Positions 1 to 8,412 of a DNA stretch of 64,000 nucleotides are shown here, in pieces; the first letter of the stretch is position 1; each line of letters opens with the position of its first letter. Source of the DNA: Deltaproteobacteria bacterium (GTDB taxonomy: Bacteria > Desulfobacterota > Desulfobacteria > Desulfobacterales > Desulfosarcinaceae); NCBI GenBank assembly GCA_021824175.1, contig JAKALP010000002.1:174005-238004 (forward strand), given 5' to 3'. The position numbers and the translations under genes were made by a program. Under the pieces are notes generated by a model. It saw nothing but the letters and a program-made list of their open reading frames with translations. It was not told where the DNA came from and did no database searches.

Positions 1-534
1 CACGGCCAGACCGCCCAGACCCAGGTGCCATTGCAGGGTGCGCAACTGCTGCTCCACGGCCGTGAGCGCCACCGCCACCCGCACCACGCCTTGCACCGGC
101 GGACCTTCCAGGGGCAGAGCCAGATACATCATCCGCTTGCCCAGCGTCCCGCTGAAGCGCATGGCCGTGCCGGTCCGGCCCGCCAGGGCCGCCATGATTT
201 CCGGCCGGTGGCCATGATTTTCCATGGTGGCGGGGTCGGTTTCAGAATCGCCCAGCACGCGGCCATCGGGCAGAATCACGGTGATGCGGGTCGGTACTTT
301 TACCGCCGTTTGTTTGCAGAACTGGTCTACGGCCTGGGTATCCGAAGATCCCAGCAGGGGCTGGACCCTCGGCACCATCAATTGGGCTTGATTGAGCAAA
401 TCCTGGCGCACCTGGGTCAGATGAAACTCGTGCATGACATGGGAGGCATACCCGCCCGTGGCCAGCAGAGCGGCCAGGATCAACAACAGGTAGGCTGGAT
501 AGAGCTGCCAGAGAAGGGGTCGGCGCTGGATCAT
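1..534 (-). CDS. PhoR-like sensor histidine kinase, N-terminal part (cut by window edge)
   Basis: About 178 N-terminal codons are visible and the frame runs open off the window start, so the kinase core is not seen. The protein begins MIQRRPLLWQLYPAYLL and has one transmembrane helix at about residues 10-28. An extracytoplasmic segment follows with ITVILPDGRVLGDSE (near residue 80), a stretch typical of PhoR-type phosphate-starvation kinases, and a second hydrophobic helix begins at the window edge. The start codon overlaps the stop of the upstream response regulator by 4 bases (ATGA), so the two are translationally coupled. I infer the partner kinase of that regulator. The signal sensed is not certain: PhoR-like kinases are often tied to phosphate, but no pst or phoU gene is in view. 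Confidence 0.8.
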   Translation of the reverse strand, partial: MIQRRPLLWQLYPAYLLLILAALLATGGYASHVMHEFHLTQVRQDLLNQAQLMVPRVQPLLGSSDTQAVDQFCKQTAVKVPTRITVILPDGRVLGDSETDPATMENHGHRPEIMAALAGRTGTAMRFSGTLGKRMMYLALPLEGPPVQGVVRVAVALTAVEQQLRTLQWHLGLGGLAV

Positions 535-1223
535 GATTTTTCCTTAAAGCGGTAGCCCACACCCCGCACGGTTTCGATGAGATGGCCCAGGGGACCCAAT
601 TTTTTGCGCAGTCCCACGATCTGCACATCCACGCTGCGATCTGTCACGGGGTAGTCATCGCCGCGCACGGCATCCACGATTTGCGCGCGGGTGAAAACCC
701 AGCCGGGCCGCCCAGCCAAAAAAACCAGCACCTGGAACTCGGTGAAGGTCAAGTCAATGAGGGCGCCGTCAATGGTCAAGCTGCGCCGGCCGCGGTCGAT
801 GGACAGGCCATGAATGTGGAGCGGCGCACTTTCATCCACGCCCGGTGCGGATTTGCGCCTGAACACGGCCCGCACCCTGGCCAGCAAGACACGGGGGCTG
901 AACGGCTTGGTGACGTAGTCATCGGCCCCCAATTCCAGCCCGGTGACGATGTCGGCCTCTTCGCCCTTAGCGCTGAGCATGACCACTGGAATCTGGCGCG
1001 TGTGCGGATCATTTTTGAGTTGCCGGGCCAAGGCCAGGCCATCGATGCCCGGCAGCATCAGGTCCACAATCAAAAGATCGATGGGCTGGGACTTGATCTG
1101 GCGCCAACCCTCCTCACCGGTTTCGGCGCACAGCACCGCATATCCTTCCCGGCTGAGATGAAAGCGCACCAGTTCGAGGATATCCTCCTCGTCGTCCACC
1201 ACCAGAATGGTCTCTTTGGCCAT
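531..1223 (-). CDS. PhoB/OmpR-family response regulator
   Basis: A 230-residue regulator with a receiver domain (about 1-122) and a winged-helix DNA-binding domain (about 132-228). The receiver has the acidic pair at D10-D11, phosphoacceptor D54 in LLIVDLMLPG and the conserved lysine K106 in YVTKPF. The C-terminal part ends with the OmpR-type wing sequence HLIETVRGVGYRF. I start it at the ATG at 1223, which has GAGGT 8 bases upstream and gives MAKETILVVD. A longer frame to 1250 would run into a palindromic repeat. It overlaps the downstream kinase start by 4 bases. Overall it resembles PhoB, but pst/pho neighbours are missing, so the regulon is unknown. Confidence 0.9.
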   Translation of the reverse strand: MAKETILVVDDEEDILELVRFHLSREGYAVLCAETGEEGWRQIKSQPIDLLIVDLMLPGIDGLALARQLKNDPHTRQIPVVMLSAKGEEADIVTGLELGADDYVTKPFSPRVLLARVRAVFRRKSAPGVDESAPLHIHGLSIDRGRRSLTIDGALIDLTFTEFQVLVFLAGRPGWVFTRAQIVDAVRGDDYPVTDRSVDVQIVGLRKKLGPLGHLIETVRGVGYRFKEKS

Positions 1224-1244
1224 ATATTGAACCTCGCAATTACG

Positions 1245-1382
1245 AGCCATCTCAAAAAAGCTTTTTGGCCCAAACTCTTTGTTGGAGGCAAATTCTAAAT
1301 CCTCGAAATACTTTAATATGTCTGCGGTTTAAAATTTGCCTCCGTCGCGATTTTAGCCCAAAATTCATTTTTTGAGATGGCT
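1245..1382. repeat. 138-bp imperfect palindrome, MITE-like
   Basis: The two ends, AGCCATCTCAAAAAA and its complement TTTTTTGAGATGGCT, are inverted copies. Inside them GGAGGCAAATTCTAAA (near 1285) pairs with TTTAAAATTTGCCTCC (near 1328). A loop of about 25 bases separates the inner arms. The whole would fold as one long hairpin. It has no coding capacity and lies between the divergent regulator and isomerase genes. The shape is that of a non-autonomous palindromic element. Confidence 0.75.
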
Positions 1383-1506
1383 TGAAGTCTGTATTATGAT
1401 AGCAAGCGAATTGCATCCCGCGCAACTCCGCGAACTTATTATTTTGTGCATTAGATTGTTAGAGTATTGTTAGGGTTGGATTAGATTTTCTTAAGGAGGC
1501 TACCCC

Positions 1507-2301
1507 ATGCGTTATGGCGTGATGAATTCTCCCCAGCGTCCGTTAATGGAAGAAGTAGAAGCATTGGGCGCCATGGGCTTTGACTACCTGGAAATCACCA
1601 TGGACGCCCCCCACGCGCACCATGAGGCCATCCTGGCGCAGAAGGCCGCGCTGTTAAAGGCCCTGGCGCGCCTCAAGCTGGATCTGGTCTGCCATTTGCC
1701 TACCTTTGTATCCACCGCCGATCTCACCGATCGCCTGCGGGAGGCATCCCTGGAAGAAATGCTTCTCTCCCTGCAAGCCGCCGCCCAACTGCAACCATTG
1801 AAAGTAGTGCTTCATCCCAGCTTCATTCAGGGGCTGGGGGCCATGCTGCCGGACTTAGCGCGGCAACACGCCATGGTAGGCATGGAAAAACTGTTGAAGG
1901 AAGCGGATCATCTGAAATTGATCGTGTGCGTGGAGAACCTTTTTCCACGCTCTCATTCCCTGGTGCGGCCCGAAGATTTTGATCTGCTTTTCCAGAAATT
2001 CCCCAATGCCCGTCTGACCCTGGATACCGGCCACGCCCATATCGGCGGCGGCACCCAGCGCATCGTGGCCTTCATCGAGCGCTTTGCCGGCCGCATCGGC
2101 CACCTCCACGCCAGCGACAATTTCGGCCATAACGACGACCATCTGCCCATTGGCGCGGGCACCATCGACTTTCCGGCGGTAGCGCAGGCTCTGAAGCAGA
2201 TCGGCTATGACGACACCATCACCCTGGAAGTCTTTTCCAGAGACCGCGACTATCTGCGCATCAGCCGGGACAAGCTGGCCGCCATGCTGGCGGGCCGTTA
2301 G
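1507..2301 (+). CDS. Sugar phosphate isomerase/epimerase-like TIM-barrel protein
   Basis: 264 residues of the xylose-isomerase-like/AP-endonuclease-2 superfamily. Candidate metal ligands are in the usual places: a glutamate in CVENLFPR (about residue 141), the aspartate and histidines of LTLDTGHAHIGG (about 168-179), the histidines of HLHASDN and GHNDDHLPIGAG (about 199-218), and a final glutamate in TLEVFSRD (about 240). Family members are metal-dependent isomerases, epimerases or endonucleases; the substrate cannot be read from sequence. The start is well supported by AAGGAGG six bases before the ATG. It stands alone, transcribed away from the PhoB-like gene. Confidence 0.85.
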   Translation: MRYGVMNSPQRPLMEEVEALGAMGFDYLEITMDAPHAHHEAILAQKAALLKALARLKLDLVCHLPTFVSTADLTDRLREASLEEMLLSLQAAAQLQPLKVVLHPSFIQGLGAMLPDLARQHAMVGMEKLLKEADHLKLIVCVENLFPRSHSLVRPEDFDLLFQKFPNARLTLDTGHAHIGGGTQRIVAFIERFAGRIGHLHASDNFGHNDDHLPIGAGTIDFPAVAQALKQIGYDDTITLEVFSRDRDYLRISRDKLAAMLAGR

Positions 2302-2348
2302 GCGCTGAACTTGTCATTGCGCCGGGCCGCTGAGGTAAGGTATTAAAG

Positions 2349-2379
2349 GCTCCTTTGTTGAACCGCGAACCATAGGAGC
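2349..2379 (+). promoter_or_regulatory. Hairpin over the mntP ribosome binding site
   Basis: GCTCCT (2349-2354) can pair with AGGAGC (2374-2379). The 3' arm contains the only Shine-Dalgarno-like sequence upstream of the manganese exporter gene. Pairing would hide the site, so translation control is possible. The stem is only six base pairs, and I see no match to the yybP-ykoY manganese riboswitch. Confidence 0.35.
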
Positions 2380-2386
2380 GCCTCCG

Positions 2387-2959
2387 CTGAGCCTGATTGA
2401 CATCATCGCCATTGCCGTGGCTCTGGCCATGGATGCCTTTGCGGTCTCCATCGCCACCGGCATCAAATTGGGTCAAATCCATTGGCGTCAAAATTTCCGC
2501 CTGGCCTGGCATTTCGGGCTGTTCCAGGCCCTGATGCCCATCATCGGCTGGGCCGCCGGGCTCACCATCCGCCGCCAGATTGAGAATTATGATCACTGGG
2601 TAGCCTTTGGCCTGCTGCTCTTCGTGGCCCAGGGCATGTTGCGCCAGGCGTTCAAAAAGGACGCGGACGACCATGCGCCCAAAGATCCCACCAAAGGAGC
2701 CACCATGGTGATGCTCTCGGTGGCCACCAGTCTGGACGCCCTGGCCGTGGGGTTGAGCCTCGCCATGATCAATGTCTCCATCTGGACCCCGGCCCTGATC
2801 ATCGGCTTGGTGGCCGCGGCCTTCACCACCCTGGGCATGCATCTGGGCAAACGTATCTCCAAAGCGGCCCTGGTTCAACGCTACGCCGACGCCCTGGGGG
2901 CCGTGGTGCTCATCATCATCGGCATCAATATTTTGCGAGGGCATGGGATCTTCGGATAG
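2387..2959 (+). CDS. mntP: MntP-type manganese efflux pump
   Basis: A small inner-membrane protein of about 190 residues with six predicted helices. It has the two signature aspartate motifs of the MntP (DUF204) family: MDAFAVSIATG in the first helix and TSLDALAVGLS in the fourth. The family exports Mn2+ and protects against manganese overload. The first ATG lies inside helix 1, and the first GTG (2417) would also cut that helix. The frame stays open upstream and encodes SLIDIIAIAVAL, the expected beginning of the helix. With AGGAG at 2374-2378, a non-canonical CTG start at 2387 fits best, but this start is uncertain. It follows the isomerase gene by 85 bases. Confidence 0.85.
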   Translation: MSLIDIIAIAVALAMDAFAVSIATGIKLGQIHWRQNFRLAWHFGLFQALMPIIGWAAGLTIRRQIENYDHWVAFGLLLFVAQGMLRQAFKKDADDHAPKDPTKGATMVMLSVATSLDALAVGLSLAMINVSIWTPALIIGLVAAAFTTLGMHLGKRISKAALVQRYADALGAVVLIIIGINILRGHGIFG

Positions 2960-2966
2960 CTTTTTC

Positions 2967-3057
2967 AACGCGGAGTTCGCAGAGCCCGCAGAGGAAAAGA
3001 CTCTCAAGCATTTCATCTCCTCTGCGTTGCTCCGCGTCCTCAGCGGACTCTGCGTTA
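2967..3057. repeat. Inverted repeat, AACGCRGAGT..CTCTGCGTT type
   Basis: The left arm AACGCGGAGTTCGCAGAG and the right arm CAGCGGACTCTGCGTT are imperfect inverted copies, and GCAGAGGA / TCCTCTGC pair inside. A related repeat lies at 34577-34668. It sits directly after mntP and could work as a terminator hairpin, although it has no clean T tract. Confidence 0.6.
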
Positions 3058-3098
3058 AAATCATGAATTGCTAAAGGCCACCCTCACCAAAAACCGGA

Positions 3099-3130
3099 GA
3101 GATCAAACATCTTATTAATTAAATTGAGGA
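3099..3130 (+). repeat. Short copy of an intergenic repeat (ATCAAAYATCT..ATTAAATT)
   Basis: This stretch aligns with 20352-20381: both have GATCAAA, ATCT, then ATTGATTAAATT or ATTAATTAAATT followed by GAGG or AAGG. Here the tandem AACGGGC tail is missing. It marks a dispersed non-coding repeat family. Confidence 0.5.
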
Positions 3131-3146
3131 CCCGGGGTGTTTCATC

Positions 3147-3222
3147 CGTCATTCCCGCGCAGGCGGGTATCCAGCGGGATAACATTTAAGAAAACTGGAT
3201 TCCCGCCTTCGCGGGTATGACA
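3147..3222. repeat. Double-hairpin dispersed repeat (CGTCATTCCCGC type)
   Basis: CGTCATTCCCGCGCAGGCGGG followed by TATCCAG is mirrored by CTGGATTCCCGCCTTCGCGGG followed by TATGAC. Each half is itself a hairpin (CCCGCGCAGGCGGG, CCCGCCTTCGCGGG), and the halves pair with each other. Repeats of this look are scattered in many proteobacterial genomes. No gene is present. Confidence 0.7.
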
Positions 3223-3252
3223 CGCCTTTGCTTGAAAAACTCCCCGACCTCT

Positions 3253-3307
3253 CAATTAAATTAAGGTGTTTGACGGGCCAACGGGCAAACGGGCCAACGG
3301 GCAAACG
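3253..3307 (+). repeat. ATTAAATTAAGGTGTT-AACGGGC tandem repeat
   Basis: CAATTAAATTAAGGTGTTTG is followed by alternating ACGGGCCA and ACGGGCAA units (3272-3307). The same leader and tandem tail occur at 20367-20431, and related runs occur at 11690-11713 and, in the opposite orientation, at 20147-20224. With the repeats at 2967-3222 this fills the 410-base gap between mntP and the next gene. Confidence 0.7.
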
Positions 3308-3369
3308 TCCCATTGCCAACCGCCCCACAGCCCTTATCTTGTCCCATAAGTCAGAACCGCGGAGGTCCC

Positions 3370-3624
3370 ATGAAAGATTCCACTGCCCCCCAAATTCACG
3401 AGCTCTTACCTGAACTGTTCGGCAAACCCGGCCAGGCCTTCAAGCCCGGAGGCATGTGCACGCCGGGATCGGGCTGCGGCCCGGCAACCGGTGATACCCC
3501 CATGGACCTTTTAAAGCTCCTCGGCGGTTCAACGATGACGCCACCGGCCTCCAAAGAGGGCGCCGACCCAACCGCGGGGCAAGAGCACCCCGATTCGAAC
3601 ACTGAAAAGAGACCGCCCAAGTAG
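3370..3624 (+). CDS. Small Gly/Cys/Pro-containing hypothetical protein
   Basis: 84 residues starting MKDSTAPQIHELLPELFG. The ATG at 3370 has GGAGG at 3361-3365, good spacing, which argues for a real gene although the protein is short. A central segment MCTPGSGCGP holds two cysteines, and PMDLLKLLGG looks like a short amphipathic helix. The C-terminus is hydrophilic and probably disordered. There is no signal peptide or membrane helix. I do not recognise the family. It precedes the NmrA-like gene by 70 bases in the same direction and could be co-transcribed. Confidence 0.55.
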   Translation: MKDSTAPQIHELLPELFGKPGQAFKPGGMCTPGSGCGPATGDTPMDLLKLLGGSTMTPPASKEGADPTAGQEHPDSNTEKRPPK

Positions 3625-3694
3625 CGGCGGCACCTCTTGGCCCATTGGTGGCGTACTCTAAATTCTATTTTATCGCCGCATGAAGGAGGACGCC

Positions 3695-4573
3695 ATGATT
3701 GTGATTACCGGTGCCACTGGAAACATTGGAAGCAAAATCACCCAAAACCTTTTGGATAAGGGGCAAAAAGTACTCTGCATTGCCCGCAACGCCGATAAAC
3801 TGATCCAATTCACCGACCGCGGCGCCCAAGCCGCCACTATCTCCCTGGCCCAGACCGATCTGCTGGCCCAGGCCTTTTCCGGGGCCGAGGCGGTCTTTGC
3901 CATGATTCCGCCCAACTACACCGCTCCTGATTTTTTAGCCTACCAGGAGATGATCGGCACCAGTCTGGTAAAAGCCATTAAGCAGTCGGGAGTAAAATAT
4001 GTGGTCAACCTGAGCAGTCTGGGCGCCCATCTGCCCGATCTGACCGGCCCCATCAAGGGGCTGCATGCCCAGGAGCAACGCCTCAACCAGATAGAGGATG
4101 TTCATGTACTGCACCTGCGGCCCACCTATTTTATGGAGAATACTCTGGTCAACGTTGATTTAATCAAAAATCAAAACATCATGGGCTCGGCCATCCGCGG
4201 CGACGTTCAACTGCCCATGATCGCCACCCAGGACATCGCGGCCGCGGCGGCCCAGCACCTGACCAAAAAAGACTTTTCAGGTAAATCCATCGTGCACCTG
4301 CTCGGTGAGCGCGATCTCTCCCTGGACGAAGCCGCCCAAATCATCGGCCGCAAGATCGACAAACCCGACCTGAAGTATATCCAGTTCTCCTATGCCGACA
4401 CCCAACAAGCGCTGCTGGGCATGGGCTTCAGCGCCGACGTGGCCAAGCTCTTCATCGAAATGGCCAAAGCCTTCAATGAGGGCTTGATCGAAGCCAAGCG
4501 CACCAAGCAAAATACGACTCCAACTTCTTTTGAGGAGTTCGCACAGGTCTTTCCGAAGTTGGTGTATAGGTAG
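3695..4573 (+). CDS. NmrA-like NAD(P)-binding protein
   Basis: 292 residues of the atypical short-chain dehydrogenase (NmrA/HSCARG-like) family. The N-terminus MIVITGATGNIG carries the GxxGxxG dinucleotide-binding motif at residues 6-12. NmrA-like proteins often bind NAD(P) and act as redox-sensing regulators or as quinone/isoflavone-type reductases; the catalytic Tyr-x-x-x-Lys of classic SDRs is not evident. I start at the ATG at 3695 because AAGGAGGA (3683-3690) sits just before it; an ATG 15 bases upstream overlaps that site. It ends 123 bases before the convergent AAA+ ATPase gene, with a strong hairpin between. Confidence 0.8.
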   Translation: MIVITGATGNIGSKITQNLLDKGQKVLCIARNADKLIQFTDRGAQAATISLAQTDLLAQAFSGAEAVFAMIPPNYTAPDFLAYQEMIGTSLVKAIKQSGVKYVVNLSSLGAHLPDLTGPIKGLHAQEQRLNQIEDVHVLHLRPTYFMENTLVNVDLIKNQNIMGSAIRGDVQLPMIATQDIAAAAAQHLTKKDFSGKSIVHLLGERDLSLDEAAQIIGRKIDKPDLKYIQFSYADTQQALLGMGFSADVAKLFIEMAKAFNEGLIEAKRTKQNTTPTSFEEFAQVFPKLVYR

Positions 4574-4644
4574 ATTGATAAAGAGCTGAGGACTAATAAT
4601 GAACTTCTCGGGAAGTCCAAGCGATTTTTGCAACCAAAGCAACT

Positions 4645-4670
4645 CGGGGCGATCATACAAGATCGCCCCG
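4645..4670. terminator. Bidirectional terminator-like hairpin
   Basis: A perfect 10-bp stem CGGGGCGATC / GATCGCCCCG with a six-base loop lies between the convergent NmrA-like and AAA+ genes. No long T run follows on either strand, so intrinsic termination is inferred from position and stem strength. Confidence 0.6.
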
Positions 4671-4696
4671 ATCAGTTGGTGCTCATATTAGTCGTA

Positions 4697-7042
4697 TTAC
4701 CGGAAGCCGACTTGGCGAAGCTTTCCATGGAGATTTTTGATACTGGCTTCTTGAGTCAAATCAGCGATCAGCATCTGGTGCGACAGATCCGGGGAGGCAT
4801 TGAAAGAATAACGATCCCGGACGATCTTGAAATCTCCCGGCGCGAGGTTTTGAATTCTTTTCAATGCGGAAAAACTCGTTTCATCCAAGGGCGATGGCAC
4901 AAGGCCGCCAAGCAATTTTTGGTAAAAGATGACATTACCATGGGAATCGAGGTAATCGAACCGGATTTTGAAACGGAAGCGGCGTAGGCTTGCGTCATCG
5001 AGGTCGCTCAACCGATTGGTCGTGCAGATCAATATGCCCCGATGGTGCTCCATGCGGGTCAGAAATTCATTGGTAAAGCTGATCTCCCATGAGCGAATAC
5101 TACGGTCGCGGCTGAAGAGCACCGAGTCCGCTTCATCGATGACCAGAATGGCGTCTTCGCGCTCTGCTTCCTCAAAGGCTTTTGCAATATTCTTCTCCCC
5201 CTCACCGAGCCACATGCTTTGAAGGTCGCTCATCCGTTTGCAGATGACTTCCCGGTCCAGGTGGTCCGCAAGGTGGCGGGCCAAGGCGCTCTTGCCGGTG
5301 CCGGGCGGACCATAAAAGAGAAGGTTGAGATTGGAACGCCTATCGGGCGTTGACTGAAGGTGGTCGTGGAAAGTTTTCAGTCTCGACTTCAGCTCAGTCA
5401 AAGCATAATCCACATTGAGCCCTTCGATGGAATAATCCCCCTCTTCCATAAACTGTGATTTTATCATGGACCGGCCCTGGTGATGCAAGGTCTGATTGGC
5501 CTCCAACAGCATTTGCAGGGCTTTCAAGAACTCCCCTTTTTTCCGGCCAAAGCTCTCCTTGGCCGTTTTGACCGCCAGATCAATGTCTCCGGCACTGGCC
5601 CGATAAGTTTTGGCCAGGCGTTGGATCTCGGAGTCCCGAAGAAGATCGGCCGTCTGGTGATTGCGAAGAATATTGCCCCACAACTGAACCCGCTGATGGC
5701 GGTGAAAGGGCTGGAACTCGATACTGAAGCAGAACCGCCTCAGCACCGAATCTTCAATATCTTCGATGCGGTTGGTGATCCAGAGGGCCCGGGCGCCCGG
5801 CTCTTCCAGAACTCGGTTCAACCAGCCTTTGTCTTGAGTTTCCCCTCTCGAAAACCAGGCTCCCTGGGTATTCAACAAATTGTCGGCCTCGTCGACAATA
5901 ACCAGGGATTTACGGCCCCTTCGTGCCATTTGTAGACAAGCCATCAGCGCGGTTCGGCGAGTCTTGCTTTCATTATCCTCGTCATAGGCCACTTCATAGG
6001 CCGGCATTTTGATTTTGGACGCCATCCCACGGGCCAAACTGGTCTTGCCTGTCCCCGGAGGGCCGTAAAAAAGAATATGAACCGGGGCCTCTCTTTCGCT
6101 TTTAAGCAGCTGTGCGACGTATTGAATCTGATTTTGCAATCCCAGGTGGTCGGACAGCGGAACGCATTTTGAATCGACTCTTTGGAAGAAATGTCGCGCG
6201 AGTGGCTTGCCTTGGCAGTTCTGCAGAAATTGGGCTATCTCTGAATCCATCATGAACTCCCCATCATTTAGAAAGCTGATCAAACCAAGCTGCCTAAATT
6301 TCTCGATACATTCAACCAATGATGCGGTGGTAATGCCAAGGAGGTTGGCAAGAAAAGGCCGCCCGCTGTACTCTTGGCAGTGCAGTTCGCTGTTGAACAG
6401 TTCTTCAGAGGGTCCATGATTGCTGACCAGAAAAGCAAAAATAAGAAATTCTCTTTCTGATGGGTTGAAGTCAAAAATACGGGACAGATAATCAATGGCT
6501 CTTTCCAGAGCGCATTTTCTTCTAAGGGCTCGTTGTTTGATGCTCTCTTCCAGAAACCGTTCCAGGGCCTTTCGAAAGCAGCGTTTCATTTTGAAAGGCG
6601 CCTTTTTGAACATTCTGAATACGATTTGAGTGAAATCCGCAAGGTCCCTTTCGCTCAACTGAGTCAAAGGCACTTTGCGCCTTGCTTGATGCAACAATTT
6701 CGTCAAAGTGTGGTCTATTTGGCGTGGCTTATTGATCTGAACCTTTGGCAGAACCGGGAAATTTTCCAAGCGCTGGTCGGACAGATCGCCAAGGTCCATA
6801 TCTTCGAGTTCCGATTGAAACTCCTCTTTGGCATCTGGACGCATACTGGATAAAAGCAGCTCCGCCAGACAGTAACAGCGGTTACCAATGATGCGGAAGG
6901 CCAGATGGAGCACCTCTTCGTTGATGCCAGAGCCATCGATATGTCTTTGCAGAAAGAGCGCGCTTTTGATGCAAAGAAAATCTAAATTTTTATCAAGTGG
7001 GCCATGCCCCCTCAAGTGCTCTTTTAAGCGACCGATATTCAT
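4697..7042 (-). CDS. Tandem AAA+ ATPase (two ATPase modules)
   Basis: 781 residues. The first 300 are alpha-helical with no domain I can name. Two AAA+ modules follow: Walker A FYGPPGTGKTS at about 325-335 with Walker B SLVIVDEADNLL at about 379-390, and Walker A FYGPPGTGKSA at about 576-586 with Walker B AILVIDEADSVL at about 631-642. Each module has arginine-finger-like sequences (VLRRFCF, SLRRFRF), so both look active. The arrangement recalls Cdc48-type remodelling ATPases but without their N domain. The start has a near-perfect AAGGAGGT. It is divergent from a WYL regulator, 82 bases apart, which suggests regulated expression. The target is unknown; a stress or phage-defence role is only a guess from the context. 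Confidence 0.8.
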   Translation of the reverse strand: MNIGRLKEHLRGHGPLDKNLDFLCIKSALFLQRHIDGSGINEEVLHLAFRIIGNRCYCLAELLLSSMRPDAKEEFQSELEDMDLGDLSDQRLENFPVLPKVQINKPRQIDHTLTKLLHQARRKVPLTQLSERDLADFTQIVFRMFKKAPFKMKRCFRKALERFLEESIKQRALRRKCALERAIDYLSRIFDFNPSEREFLIFAFLVSNHGPSEELFNSELHCQEYSGRPFLANLLGITTASLVECIEKFRQLGLISFLNDGEFMMDSEIAQFLQNCQGKPLARHFFQRVDSKCVPLSDHLGLQNQIQYVAQLLKSEREAPVHILFYGPPGTGKTSLARGMASKIKMPAYEVAYDEDNESKTRRTALMACLQMARRGRKSLVIVDEADNLLNTQGAWFSRGETQDKGWLNRVLEEPGARALWITNRIEDIEDSVLRRFCFSIEFQPFHRHQRVQLWGNILRNHQTADLLRDSEIQRLAKTYRASAGDIDLAVKTAKESFGRKKGEFLKALQMLLEANQTLHHQGRSMIKSQFMEEGDYSIEGLNVDYALTELKSRLKTFHDHLQSTPDRRSNLNLLFYGPPGTGKSALARHLADHLDREVICKRMSDLQSMWLGEGEKNIAKAFEEAEREDAILVIDEADSVLFSRDRSIRSWEISFTNEFLTRMEHHRGILICTTNRLSDLDDASLRRFRFKIRFDYLDSHGNVIFYQKLLGGLVPSPLDETSFSALKRIQNLAPGDFKIVRDRYSFNASPDLSHQMLIADLTQEASIKNLHGKLRQVGFR

Positions 7043-7124
7043 AAAAGCTACCTCCTTTCAGCGATATAGGAGAGTTATACCGCCGGAGCGTTCCATATCG
7101 CAGAACGCGCAACAGGATTTTGAG

Positions 7125-8141
7125 GTGACGGAATTGGCCGATAAATTAAATCCTTATGGCAGCTATGGGACCAAGGTGGTCAGCCTCTTTGCCAGGCTCC
7201 TGTTTTCCCGGCAAAGTCATTCGCTTACCGATTTGGCTCGCATGCTGGGCTGCTCCAAGCAGACGGTGCTGCGCCTGATCGAGGATATCAAGAAAGGCTA
7301 TGGGGTCGAAATTGAAGAACGCTTAATCGACCGGCGCAAATATTTCAAGCTGATCAAGAATATGGATAAAGGCCAAGCGCTTCCGCTGACCTCCGAGGAG
7401 TTGGCCACCCTACGGATGTGCAAATCCTTCACTGAGCATCTGCTGGGGCCTGGGATGCTCAAAAACCTCTCAACCGCCATCGAAAAAAGCGGTGCCGGAA
7501 CAGATGCCGTGGCCGCGGACCATTTTTCCTCCTTTCAGTTCGGGCGCATTGATTACACCCCCCACCAGGAAGTCATCCAGAATGTAGTCCAGGCCATGCA
7601 GCAAAAGCGCATCTGCGAAGTTGTCTATAAAGCGGGCCACGATAACGGCATCAAGCAGTTTTTCATAAAACCGCTCAGACTCTTCACCTTCAAGGATACC
7701 TTATACCTATGCACCCAACTCGCGCGGCGACCCGGAGAGCGGCTCAAACCGAAGCTCTTCGACCCCCTTCTGGCCCTGCACCGTATCCAAAGTCTTTCGA
7801 TCACTGAGCGCTTTTTCGAGTACCCCAAAAATTTCGATTTCGATAAGCTCTTCAAAAATGAATTTGGCTTGATGAAAGAAAAACCATTCAATGCGGAAGT
7901 GGAGTTTAGTGGGTGGGCGGCGACTTATGTTTCAGAGCGTGTTTGGAGTATAGATCAAAAGATAATTAGAGAGGTGGATGGGAAAGTCTTTTTAAAGTTA
8001 AAGGTTTCCTCAGAAGCTGAATTTATCTCTTGGATTCTTTCATTTGGTAGTGTCGCAATGCTTAAATCGCCGAAAATTGTATTACGCCGACTTCAGCGCC
8101 TTCTTGTTTCTATAAATGCGAAATATCATGTTATTGCATAG
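7125..8141 (+). CDS. WYL-domain transcriptional regulator
   Basis: About 338 residues: an N-terminal winged helix (roughly 15-75, SLTDLARMLGCSKQTVLRLI), a WYL domain (about 150-230) and a C-terminal WCX-like domain (about 245-335). WYL proteins sense ligands, often nucleotides or ssDNA, and commonly control defence or DNA-damage genes. The frame is open far upstream, overlapping the AAA+ gene on the other strand. I choose GTG at 7125, which has AGGA seven bases before; a start a few codons upstream is possible. The last 250 bases are visibly more AT-rich than the rest and merge into the AT-rich region beyond. Divergence from the AAA+ gene suggests it regulates that gene and itself. Confidence 0.8.
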   Translation: MTELADKLNPYGSYGTKVVSLFARLLFSRQSHSLTDLARMLGCSKQTVLRLIEDIKKGYGVEIEERLIDRRKYFKLIKNMDKGQALPLTSEELATLRMCKSFTEHLLGPGMLKNLSTAIEKSGAGTDAVAADHFSSFQFGRIDYTPHQEVIQNVVQAMQQKRICEVVYKAGHDNGIKQFFIKPLRLFTFKDTLYLCTQLARRPGERLKPKLFDPLLALHRIQSLSITERFFEYPKNFDFDKLFKNEFGLMKEKPFNAEVEFSGWAATYVSERVWSIDQKIIREVDGKVFLKLKVSSEAEFISWILSFGSVAMLKSPKIVLRRLQRLLVSINAKYHVIA

Positions 8142-8412
8142 AAATACTGGCTTATCTACTAAATCTCAATGAATCATCTGGCTATCTTCTGGTATGATAC
8201 CGCTCAGGTCAAAAAGAGCACATAGGATTGAAAACGATATTGGACCTTGTGCCATTCATAGCCTGCATGGTAGAAATGCATTTATTATTAAACTCATATT
8301 TGTGTCTTATTCCCCAAGATTTTAGGAGGCGAATTAAGGGGTAGCAAGGTCCTATTTGTTTATTTTCTGAATGTTTTTGGTCGCTTCGTTAATTCTGTGT
8401 TACCCTCACATC

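Noticed and set aside
25-555. 176-codon plus-strand frame at the window start
   Set aside because: The minus strand encodes a convincing kinase N-terminus with a membrane helix and a coupled start; the plus frame is its shadow.
2302-2386. yybP-ykoY manganese riboswitch upstream of mntP
   Set aside because: The region is short and lacks the conserved GGGGAGUA-like and loop elements I would expect.
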